DNA from: Burkholderiales bacterium
GTDB lineage: Bacteria > Pseudomonadota > Gammaproteobacteria > Burkholderiales > Burkholderiaceae_D
Assembly: GCA_005800405.1 (NCBI GenBank)
Contig: SYFN01000202.1
Coordinates: 1-7,567, forward strand
DNA: 7,567 nucleotides
Direction: 5' to 3'
The notes under the pieces were generated by a model that saw nothing but the letters and a program-made list of their open reading frames with translations, was not told the origin of the DNA and did no database searches. Of this stretch, positions 1 to 5,155 are shown piece after piece. The position numbers and the translations under genes are program-made. How positions within the stretch are numbered: the first letter of the stretch is position 1; every line of letters begins with the position of its first letter.

Positions 1-461
1 AGCACCCCGTCACTGAAATGGTGACCGGTATCGATCTCGTGCAAGAACAGATTCGCATCGCCGCCGGCGAAAAGCTGCGCTACCGTCAGCGCGACATCGT
101 ACTCAAGGGGCATGCGATCGAATGCCGCATCAATGCAGAAGATCCGTATAAATTCACACCCTCACCCGGCCGTATACAATCCTGGCATGCGCCTGGCGGC
201 CCTGGTATTCGCGTGGATTCTCATGCCTATGCCGGTTATTACGTGCCACCGAATTATGATTCGATGGTAGGCAAGGTGATTTCGTATGGCGCTACCCGCG
301 ATCAGGCGATCAAGCGCATGCAGATTGCGCTCTCCGAAATGGTCGTTGAGGGCATTCTGACGAACATCCCACTCCATCGGGAACTGATGATCGATGCCCG
401 TTTTGCCGAGGGTGGTACGAATATTCATTACCTCGAACAAAAACTCGCCAACAAAAAATAA
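1..461 (+). CDS. accC: Biotin carboxylase subunit of acetyl-CoA carboxylase (3' part, truncated by window edge)
   Basis: Biotin carboxylase carries out the ATP-dependent carboxylation of biotin on AccB, the first half-reaction of acetyl-CoA carboxylase, which commits carbon to fatty-acid synthesis in the cytosol. Codons run in frame from base 3; the reading frame opens as [13 protein letters not shown], so the lost upstream part is about 296 residues if the protein has the size of E. coli AccC (449 aa). Visible family marks are HPVTEM just after the catalytic RIQVE motif (outside the window), [13 protein letters not shown] whose Arg (bases 126-128) matches active-site Arg338 of E. coli, [33 protein letters not shown] and the C-terminal GGTNIHYLE. 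The end is intact, with stop TAA. prmA follows after 9 bp, which suggests co-transcription. The start and the ATP-grasp core cannot be judged here. Confidence 0.97.
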   Translation, partial: HPVTEMVTGIDLVQEQIRIAAGEKLRYRQRDIVLKGHAIECRINAEDPYKFTPSPGRIQSWHAPGGPGIRVDSHAYAGYYVPPNYDSMVGKVISYGATRDQAIKRMQIALSEMVVEGILTNIPLHRELMIDARFAEGGTNIHYLEQKLANKK

Positions 462-470
462 GCGGTCATC

Positions 471-1379
471 ATGAGCTGGACCGAGATCATCCTGGAAGTA
501 CCGCGTGATCAAACCGAGCAAGTATCGGATGCGCTGATCGAAGCCGGCGCGCTCTCGGTCTCCGTTGAGGATGCCGATGAGGGCACCGAAGCCGAGCGCC
601 CTTTATTTGGTGAACCCGGCATGGAACCGACCGAGCATGCTTGGGAACACAGCCGCGTTATCGCCTTGGCCGAAGCAAGAGCGGACTGCGAGGCTATCGT
701 GCGCGATGCCTGCCTACTGTCCGGAATAGCCGAACCACTGGCTTTCTCACTGCGTACGGTCGCGGAACAGGACTGGGTTCGACTGACGCAATCCCAGTTT
801 GAACCCATCCATATTGGCCGCCATATCTGGGTCGTGCCAAGCTGGCATGAGGCGCCCGAGCCCGACGGAATGGTCCTCGAACTGGATCCTGGTCTTGCTT
901 TTGGCACTGGCAGTCACCCGACCACCCGGCTGTGCATGGAGTGGCTTGAGTCCCATGCCCCAGCAGGAAAAACGATGCTGGATTACGGTTGCGGCTCAGG
1001 CATACTGGCGATGCTGGGGAAAAAACTAGGCCTCGAATCGGTTAATGGTGTGGATATTGACGAACAGGCAATCGCCTCCGCCAATGACAATGCAGAACGC
1101 AATCACTGCGAGATCCATTTTTTCCTGCCAGCAGATTTCAAAGCTGCCCGATCGACTACTCGTTATGACCTCGTTATGGCCAATATTCTCTCCAGCCCGC
1201 TGAAACTAATGGCGCCTATGCTCTGCGGGCGGGTGGCGCAGGGCGGCGCATTGGTCTTGTCTGGCGTGCTGGCGCATCAAGCAGATGAAGTCCTCGCGAG
1301 CTACGCGCCATTCATCTCGCTTTCCGTGTGGGCCGAACTTGATGGCTGGGTGGCACTTGCCGGCCAGCGTACTGACTGA
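471..1379 (+). CDS. prmA: Ribosomal protein L11 methyltransferase PrmA
   Basis: PrmA is a cytosolic SAM-dependent methyltransferase that methylates ribosomal protein L11 on lysines and the N-terminal amino group. At 302 aa it is close to the E. coli enzyme (about 293 aa). Residues 1-110 form the substrate-recognition part, starting [11 protein letters not shown] as is usual for the family. The catalytic Rossmann domain carries [14 protein letters not shown] (139-152), SAM-binding motif [13 protein letters not shown] (170-181), acidic GVDIDEQA (193-200), MANIL (236-240, the family's NIL-type active-site motif) and LSG (263-265). The ATG at 471 gives the full N-terminus but has no strong Shine-Dalgarno sequence, as expected if translation is coupled to accC ending 9 bp earlier. 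The accC-prmA pairing is common in proteobacteria. The following gene starts 10 bp after the stop, so the three are probably one operon. Confidence 0.96.
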   Translation: MSWTEIILEVPRDQTEQVSDALIEAGALSVSVEDADEGTEAERPLFGEPGMEPTEHAWEHSRVIALAEARADCEAIVRDACLLSGIAEPLAFSLRTVAEQDWVRLTQSQFEPIHIGRHIWVVPSWHEAPEPDGMVLELDPGLAFGTGSHPTTRLCMEWLESHAPAGKTMLDYGCGSGILAMLGKKLGLESVNGVDIDEQAIASANDNAERNHCEIHFFLPADFKAARSTTRYDLVMANILSSPLKLMAPMLCGRVAQGGALVLSGVLAHQADEVLASYAPFISLSVWAELDGWVALAGQRTD

Positions 1380-1389
1380 CTCAGGCTTC

Positions 1390-2289
1390 ATGTCCACAGT
1401 ACTCGCCACCCGCTGCCCGCACTGTCAAACGTATTTTCGCGTGACACCGCAACAACTGTCACTGCGTGACGGCATGGTGCGCTGCGGCGCGTGCAGGAAG
1501 ATTTTCAATGGCGAAGTTTATGTATTCGAGCGCACAGAGCTGACAGAGCCACAGGAACGCACCCACACCGAAGACAGTGCGACGGGTCGCATGACCCTGA
1601 TTGATTTCGGATCGTTGCGCGCGACGGCAGCTCCTAGCGAGTCAAGTATGCAGGAAGAGCTGGATGCGCTGTCCAAAGCCATCGCTGAACTGCAGAGCAA
1701 ACCGTGGAGTGAACCAGCGCCCGTCGGGTTATCGCCTGCCAACGAGGAGGAAGAAACCGAACACCCTTCACCCGGGTTCGTTCATGAAGCCCGCCAGCGC
1801 AAACGTCTGAGTCGCGTCTGGAAGGTTGTGCTCATCGGTGGGATTCCTTTGCTGTTAGGCGCTCTAACCGCACAGCTGGGGTATCTGTTCCGCAATGAAA
1901 TTGCTGCGCGCTCTCCCGAAGCAGCGCGATACATGCGCGCCGTCTGCCGCCGCGTCGGCTGCACGATCACCCTGCCTGCACAAATCGAAGCGTTGTCCAT
2001 CGAATCACGCCATCTGCAAAAGCTGCAGGATCAGGACAATTATTTCGAGCTGATTATTCTGATTCGCAATATCGGTACAACGAGCCAAGCCTGGCCGGCG
2101 CTGGATCTTCAACTGAACAATGCAACAGGACAAACCGAGATCCGCAAAATCTTCATGCCATCCGATTTCCTGAAAGCCAGCGAAATCCGTGGAGGCATAC
2201 CCGCTGCCTCAGAGCGCGAAGTTCGCCTGCGCTTTGAACTCAGTGGCAATCCGGCCCATGAGTTCAATATCCAGATTTTCTATCTGTAA
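1390..2289 (+). CDS. Zinc-ribbon, single-pass membrane protein with DUF3426 domain
   Basis: This is a 299-aa protein of a known but functionally uncharacterised family, usually annotated as zinc-ribbon domain-containing or DUF3426 protein. Residues 9-35 form an MJ0042-type zinc ribbon with Cys9-x2-Cys12 and Cys32-x2-Cys35. Residues 50-140 are a low-complexity acidic/proline linker. A basic patch (QRKRLSR, 136-142) precedes one transmembrane helix at about 145-167. The C-terminal domain (about 185-299) has the DUF3426 pattern with Cys186 and Cys191, TLPAQIEALSIESRHL, AWPALDLQLNN and a FMPSDFL segment. The topology predicted from the basic patch is zinc ribbon inside and DUF3426 domain in the periplasm. 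The reading frame is open from 1285, but the start at 1390 is chosen because it places the ribbon at the N-terminus as in relatives and does not overlap prmA. Only a weak AGG lies upstream. A regulatory or envelope role is a guess. Confidence 0.9.
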   Translation: MSTVLATRCPHCQTYFRVTPQQLSLRDGMVRCGACRKIFNGEVYVFERTELTEPQERTHTEDSATGRMTLIDFGSLRATAAPSESSMQEELDALSKAIAELQSKPWSEPAPVGLSPANEEEETEHPSPGFVHEARQRKRLSRVWKVVLIGGIPLLLGALTAQLGYLFRNEIAARSPEAARYMRAVCRRVGCTITLPAQIEALSIESRHLQKLQDQDNYFELIILIRNIGTTSQAWPALDLQLNNATGQTEIRKIFMPSDFLKASEIRGGIPAASEREVRLRFELSGNPAHEFNIQIFYL

Positions 2290-2340
2290 TTTTCCATCCC
2301 AGAGAACCGGGCCATCGGCTCATACAACAACATCATTCCT

Positions 2341-3273
2341 ATGACTTCACTGATTTGTGGTTCACTTGCGTTTGACACCATTATGTCCTTTCACGGACGG
2401 TTTTCAGAAGCTTTGCTGGCCGATCAGCTTCACAAGATTAATGTTGCGTTTCTGGTGCCTGGCATCCGCCGCGAGTACGGGGGATGCGCGGGCAATATCG
2501 CTTACAACCTGAAACTGCTCAGCGGTGACCCCCTAATTATGGCCACCATCGGGCAAGATGGTGCACCGTATATTGAACGTCTGAAAAATCAGGGTATCAG
2601 TACACGTTGCATACGCAGCTTCGATGACGCGTACACAGCGCAAGCTTTCATCACCACCGACGCAGACAATAATCAGATCACGGCATTTCATCCCGGTGCG
2701 ATGGGGAATTCACATCACAATAAAATCAGCGATGCCGGTGATGTGAAACTGGCCATTGTGGCACCCGATGGCCGCGATGGCATGATTGAACACGCGCGCG
2801 ATTGCGCGGCGTCGAAAATTCCTTTCATTTTCGATCCGGGTCAGGGTCTTCCCATGTTCAGCGGACCTGAACTGATTGATTTCATCGAGCTGGCAACCTA
2901 CGTGGCGGTCAATGATTACGAAGCCGAACTGCTTACCGAGCGCACCGGTTTATCGCTACCTGAAATCTCGGAGCGTGTCTCTGCACTGGTCGTCACGCGA
3001 GGGGAGCAAGGTGCGGAAATTTTCACCACAGACGGCCGCTTTGATATTCCGGTCGTACGGGTTGATCAGGTCATTGATCCTACGGGCTGTGGCGACGCAT
3101 TCCGCGCCGGTATGCTATTTAGTCTGACACGCGGCATGGACTGGTTGACCATCGGTCGACTGGCCTCATTGATGGGTGCCATCAAAATAGCGAGCCAGGG
3201 GGGGCAGAATCATGCACCAACACTAGCGGCGATAGAAGATCACTTTCACAAGGAATTTGGCTACCGATTCTGA
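2341..3273 (+). CDS. PfkB-family (ribokinase-like) kinase, adenosine-kinase-like
   Basis: A 310-aa cytosolic kinase of the PfkB/ribokinase superfamily, which transfers phosphate from ATP to a sugar or nucleoside hydroxyl. The N-terminal part has GSLAFDTIM (7-15) and GRFSEALL (19-26). YGGCAGNIAYNL (46-57) is the first PfkB signature with its Gly-Gly substrate-binding turn. NDYEAELL (191-198) and VVTRGEQGA (217-225) follow. DPTGCGDAFRAG (246-257) is the second signature, with Asp252 as expected catalytic base in the anion hole GCGD. From memory, GRFSE, LHK, FLV, FxPGAM and TNDYE/NDYE-type segments recur in order in Mycobacterium tuberculosis adenosine kinase, so adenosine is a good candidate substrate, but this is inference. 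Relatives are often annotated only as carbohydrate kinase. It lies 51 bp after the DUF3426 gene with no clear Shine-Dalgarno. It may be read through from accC-prmA or have its own weak promoter. Confidence 0.9.
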   Translation: MTSLICGSLAFDTIMSFHGRFSEALLADQLHKINVAFLVPGIRREYGGCAGNIAYNLKLLSGDPLIMATIGQDGAPYIERLKNQGISTRCIRSFDDAYTAQAFITTDADNNQITAFHPGAMGNSHHNKISDAGDVKLAIVAPDGRDGMIEHARDCAASKIPFIFDPGQGLPMFSGPELIDFIELATYVAVNDYEAELLTERTGLSLPEISERVSALVVTRGEQGAEIFTTDGRFDIPVVRVDQVIDPTGCGDAFRAGMLFSLTRGMDWLTIGRLASLMGAIKIASQGGQNHAPTLAAIEDHFHKEFGYRF

Positions 3274-3436
3274 ACTACTCAAGAAACTCGATAGGCTATT
3301 GCACTGAACGGGCCTCAACTGCTGACAAAGCTTTGCTTTGATACGACAGTCGTAGCATCAGTGATTCGCACACCCGACTGCCCATGCCCGGCAAGGCTTA
3401 ACAATCCAGCTTGCTGATGACATCAGACGTGCGCCA
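3274..3436. other. Intergenic gap between convergent kinase and yggT genes
   Basis: No gene was found here. The gap holds short dyads: TACGAC-A-GTCGTA (3342-3354), CTGATG-A-CATCAG (3414-3426), and an imperfect hairpin GCAAG(G)CT / AGCTTGC (3391-3414). None is followed by a T-run on either strand, so no standard intrinsic terminator is visible, although two transcripts should end here. Ending may be Rho-dependent, or transcripts may overlap. Confidence 0.5.
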
Positions 3437-3976
3437 TCACAAACTGTAGATCAGATTATCGGCAAGAAAAACAGCGATACGCAGGATAAGAAACGCAACC
3501 AGAGGCGAGAGATCAATACCGCCGATCGGTGGAATAAAACGCCGCAGTGGCCGTATCAGCGGCTCATTCATCGCGCGCACCATGGGGGCAAGCGGCGCAT
3601 GCGGATTGACCCAACTGAAAATCACTTCAACAAACAACAGGATGATCAGTCCGTACAGTATCCAGTGCACGATCGATACCGCCGAGAGCAGAAGCCATAG
3701 TTCGACCGCAAACACCGAACGGACCGCCAGCTCAAGCCCAATCGATAGCAGGGCCACCAGGCAGGCTCCCACCAAGCTAGCCCAGTCATAACCACCCACG
3801 CCGGGTAGCACGCGCCGAAGAGGCAAAACCAGCCAGTCCGTCAGCCGGAACATGAGCTGACCGAGCGACAACGGTGGCCTGACCCGAACTGCCTGCATCC
3901 AGAAACGCAGCAAAAGCAACGCAGCCAGCAGCGTGGCGATAGTATCGACAACCAGATTGAAAATACTGTATAGCAA
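3437..3976 (-). CDS. yggT: YggT family integral membrane protein
   Basis: A 179-aa inner-membrane protein with two tandem YGGT repeats. Each has a hydrophobic helix pair around a conserved basic loop: repeat 1 around RLTDWLVLPLRRVLPGVGGYDWASLV (two stretches, 44-69) and repeat 2 around RAMNEPLIRPLRRFIPPIGGIDLSPLV (134-160), both with the P-L-R-R-(V/F)-(L/I)-P...GG(Y/I)D core. Hydrophobic segments lie near 1-28, 68-90, 92-122 and 156-179. Family members are linked to cell division, chromosome or chloroplast-nucleoid partitioning and osmotic stress, but the molecular function is unsettled. The start codon is TTG: a GAGG Shine-Dalgarno sits 6 nt upstream, the next Met is only residue 27 inside the first helix, and relatives begin in the same way with ML. 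Unlike many bacteria, it is not next to proC or yggS here. The histone-gene terminator ends about 36 bp upstream. Confidence 0.93.
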   Translation of the reverse strand: MLYSIFNLVVDTIATLLAALLLLRFWMQAVRVRPPLSLGQLMFRLTDWLVLPLRRVLPGVGGYDWASLVGACLVALLSIGLELAVRSVFAVELWLLLSAVSIVHWILYGLIILLFVEVIFSWVNPHAPLAPMVRAMNEPLIRPLRRFIPPIGGIDLSPLVAFLILRIAVFLADNLIYSL

Positions 3977-3981
3977 GGCTT

Positions 3982-3986
3982 ACCTC
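3982..3986 (-). promoter_or_regulatory. Ribosome binding site deciding the TTG start of yggT
   Basis: On the - strand TTGAGGTAAGCC immediately precedes TTG at 3976. GAGG (3986-3983) lies 6 nt from the start codon, a normal spacing. No ATG or GTG with comparable support is present nearby, so this site is the main argument for the TTG start. Confidence 0.75.
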
Positions 3987-4012
3987 AAAGACTTACTGAT
4001 CATGCGCTGAAG

Positions 4013-4045
4013 AAAAAACCGCTGCAGACATGAAATCTGCAGCGG
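4013..4045 (-). terminator. Intrinsic terminator of the histone H1-like gene (possibly bidirectional)
   Basis: On the - strand there is a perfect 10-bp stem CCGCTGCAGA / TCTGCAGCGG with 7-nt loop TTTCATG, followed directly by six T. This is a textbook Rho-independent terminator 41 bp after the stop of the H1-like gene. On the + strand the same hairpin is followed by GATTTTAC, a weaker T-tract, so it could also act in that direction. Confidence 0.9.
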
Positions 4046-4086
4046 GATTTTACCCAAGAGCAGTCAGCGTTCCGAACGGCACTCGC

Positions 4087-4578
4087 TCAGGGACGAATGC
4101 CCGTTGGGAATGGCCATGCCGCCGCTGGGCTCAGCACCGTCTTGATCGCCGGCGCCGGCGTTGACGCTGCTACTGGCGCCACAGAAACGATGGGCGCGGG
4201 CTTCTTGGCTACTGCAGGCTTTTTAGGCGCGGGCTTTGTGGCCGTGGCTTTTTGGGGCGTTGCTTTTTTTGGCGCCGCCTTTTTCATTGCTGGCTTTTTC
4301 ACCGCAGCTTTTTTAGCTGCTGGCTTTTTTACTGCTTTCTTTGCGACCTTTTTTACCGCTGGCTTTTTCTTTGCAGCCGCTTTTTTGGCCGCGGGCTTCT
4401 TCTTCGCTACCGCCTTCTTGGCTACTTTTTTTGCCGCTGGCTTCTTTTTAGCAGCGACTTTTTTAGTAGTTGGCTTCTTCTTGGCGAGTACTTTCTTGGT
4501 CGCTACCTTCTTGGCGACCGGCTTTTTCTTTGCAGCCGGCTTCTTCTTGGCTGTAGTTTTCTTCTTTGCTGTTGCCAT
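4087..4578 (-). CDS. Histone H1-like alanine/lysine-rich DNA-binding protein
   Basis: A 163-aa, extremely basic protein made almost entirely of Lys, Ala, Pro, Val and Thr. Residues 1-110 are degenerate repeats of the type KKPAAKK / AAKKKPA / VAKKAV, resembling the C-terminal tail of eukaryotic histone H1. A Pro/Ala linker (111-145) follows, then the conserved ending LSPAAAWPFPTGIRP. That tail is typical of betaproteobacterial H1-like proteins, thought to bind DNA without sequence specificity and compact the nucleoid. No globular domain or membrane segment is seen. The start ATG at 4578 is chosen over an upstream in-frame TTG at 4650 because AAGGAG lies 6 nt before it and the protein then begins MATAKKK. 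The gene appears to be a single unit: the nrd terminator lies upstream and its own terminator downstream. Length is likely to vary between strains because of the repeats. The biological role is inferred from composition. Confidence 0.93.
   Translation of the reverse strand: MATAKKKTTAKKKPAAKKKPVAKKVATKKVLAKKKPTTKKVAAKKKPAAKKVAKKAVAKKKPAAKKAAAKKKPAVKKVAKKAVKKPAAKKAAVKKPAMKKAAPKKATPQKATATKPAPKKPAVAKKPAPIVSVAPVAASTPAPAIKTVLSPAAAWPFPTGIRP
4249..4578 (-). repeat. Degenerate short tandem repeats coding for Lys/Ala/Pro units
   Basis: The first 110 codons of the H1-like gene consist of 4- to 12-residue units built from AAG/AAA, GCx and CCx codons. Examples are AKKKPAAKK and KKAVAKKKPAAKKAA. Because the same short words recur, the stretch is prone to slippage or recombination, and to misassembly in short-read genomes. 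Confidence 0.7.
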
Positions 4579-4584
4579 TGCTTT

Positions 4585-4590
4585 CTCCTT
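4585..4590 (-). promoter_or_regulatory. Strong ribosome binding site of the histone H1-like gene
   Basis: AAGGAG on the - strand, six bases (AAAGCA) before the ATG at 4578. It is the best Shine-Dalgarno match in the window, suggests high translation, and fixes the start codon. A 10-bp palindrome TGTGATCACA (4593-4602) lies just upstream. Confidence 0.85.
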
Positions 4591-4667
4591 CGTGTGATCA
4601 CATATCACTAGGTACAAGTTGGAAACCCGTCTGGCACCGTGAAGGCCCAAGCGGATTATTCATCGGA

Positions 4668-4687
4668 GCAAACAAAATTTTGTTTGC
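4668..4687. promoter_or_regulatory. Perfect 20-bp palindrome in the histone gene control region
   Basis: GCAAACAAAA is followed at once by its exact reverse complement TTTTGTTTGC. It lies 90-109 bp upstream of the histone start codon. On the - strand a -10-like AATAAT (4660-4655) sits 17 bp downstream of position 4678, so the palindrome would overlap the -35 region of such a promoter. The -35 match itself is poor. This layout fits an operator for a dimeric regulator, but no regulator family can be named. A perfect dyad without a loop could also form a cruciform or stem in RNA. Confidence 0.5.
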
Positions 4688-4756
4688 GCTAATGAATTCG
4701 GCACCAACGGAACTGCTGCATCGCCTTGTCAACGCAGCACTTCAGCCAATTTGTTC

Positions 4757-4773
4757 GGCGGCTCACAGCCGCC
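4757..4773. repeat. Compact GC-rich hairpin next to the nrd terminator
   Basis: GGCGGCT-CAC-AGCCGCC, a perfect 7-bp stem with 3-nt loop. On the - strand it begins a few bases after the T-run of the terminator at 4780-4807. It has no T-run of its own. It may be a back-up stop, a transcript-end structure or a protein-binding dyad. Confidence 0.55.
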
Positions 4774-4779
4774 TAGAGC

Positions 4780-4807
4780 AAAAAAACGCCGGCATGAAAG
4801 CCGGCGT
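4780..4807 (-). terminator. Intrinsic terminator, probably of the nrdAB transcript
   Basis: On the - strand an 8-bp stem ACGCCGGC / GCCGGCGT encloses a 6-nt loop (TTTCAT) and is followed by seven T. The nearest upstream gene on this strand is nrdB, whose stop is 348 bp away, so the transcript would have a long untranslated 3' part. The loop matches that of the terminator at 4013-4045, and both have an ATTTTAC tail on the + strand. Confidence 0.85.
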
Positions 4808-4963
4808 CGGGGAAATTTTACAGAAAGACCCACTTTTTTCGAAGAATACGCTACCTGTCCCGGAAACTTTGGGCTCATGAGTGCGGTAAAAGAAGTGGAG
4901 TGTGCTCGCGTACTGTCCATTCAGTCCGGATGCCGCCTTTCGTCGTTTAAGCTGCTTACCTAA

Positions 4964-5005
4964 CCTTCCTTAAAACGCCTGCCCAAGCATGCGGTTTGAG
5001 GAAGG
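4964..5005. repeat. Inverted repeat with 11-bp arms downstream of nrdB
   Basis: CCTTCCTTAAA (4964-4974) pairs with TTTGAGGAAGG (4995-5005) over 11 positions, one of them T-G. The 20-nt loop contains the palindrome GCATGC. It has no adjacent T-run, so it is not a classical terminator. Confidence 0.55.
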
Positions 5006-5126
5006 CTCCCAAAACCCAGAGGTGAACCCGCAACGAGTCAACCCTTTGTTCACTTACGCCCCGATTCAGGAGCTCTCCCACAATCGGTACCGCAAACACT
5101 ACGGCCAGCACAGCAAGGCACTCACA

Positions 5127-5142
5127 AAGCCGCCAACGGCTT
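5127..5142. repeat. Short stem-loop 14 bp after the nrdB stop
   Basis: AAGCCG-CCAA-CGGCTT, a 6-bp stem with 4-nt loop just beyond the nrdB stop codon on the - strand. The bases following it there (TGTGAG) are not a T-run, so termination here is unlikely. It may protect the 3' end of a processed message. Confidence 0.4.
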
Positions 5143-5155
5143 CGGATCAGATGCC

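Larger units (their letters stand above)
4808..5155. other. 348-bp region without a credible gene, rich in inverted repeats
   Basis: No reading frame here has a good ribosome site or a recognisable product. The stretch contains several possible stems: CCTTCCTTAAA / TTTGAGGAAGG (4964-5005), AGGTGAAC / GTTCACTT (5020-5055), CCGATT / AATCGG (5061-5087) and AAGCCG / CGGCTT (5127-5142). The first two each contain a pair that is G-U if the RNA is + strand but a C/A mismatch if it is - strand. It could be the long 3' end of the nrdAB mRNA, an unrecognised small RNA, or unconstrained spacer. It did not match tmRNA, RNase P RNA, 6S RNA or SRP RNA motifs known to me. Confidence 0.5.

Noticed and set aside
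509..907. 132-codon - strand frame inside prmA
   Set aside because: It is a Ser/Ala/Arg-rich antisense shadow of a well-supported gene, with no motif. The same holds for the other open frames antisense to accC, prmA and nrdA.
1285..1389. Upstream extension of the zinc-ribbon protein by 35 residues
   Set aside because: It overlaps the end of prmA in another frame, and family members begin just before the CxxC motif. The ATG at 1390 fits.
4097..4597. 166-codon open frame on the + strand coding a Phe/Ala/Gly-rich hydrophobic protein
   Set aside because: It is the mirror of the Lys/Ala repeats of the H1-like gene: Lys codons read backwards give Phe/Leu. It has no ribosome site, and the - strand frame has a strong one and a recognised product.
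4593..4602. TGTGATCACA as a CRP/FNR-type operator
   Set aside because: The half sites TGTGA and TCACA touch, whereas CRP needs six bases between them. Its position next to the ribosome site is also unusual.
4579..4650. TTG-initiated 24-residue extension of the H1-like protein
   Set aside because: The ATG at 4578 has AAGGAG at ideal distance. The extension is unlike the rest of the protein.
4727..4732. Consensus -35 TTGACA on the - strand upstream of the histone gene
   Set aside because: No -10-like hexamer lies 16-18 bp downstream; the bases there are GC-rich (CGTTGG).
4729..4920. 63-codon - strand frame downstream of nrdB
   Set aside because: It runs through the terminator stem and T-run and has no Shine-Dalgarno or recognisable product.
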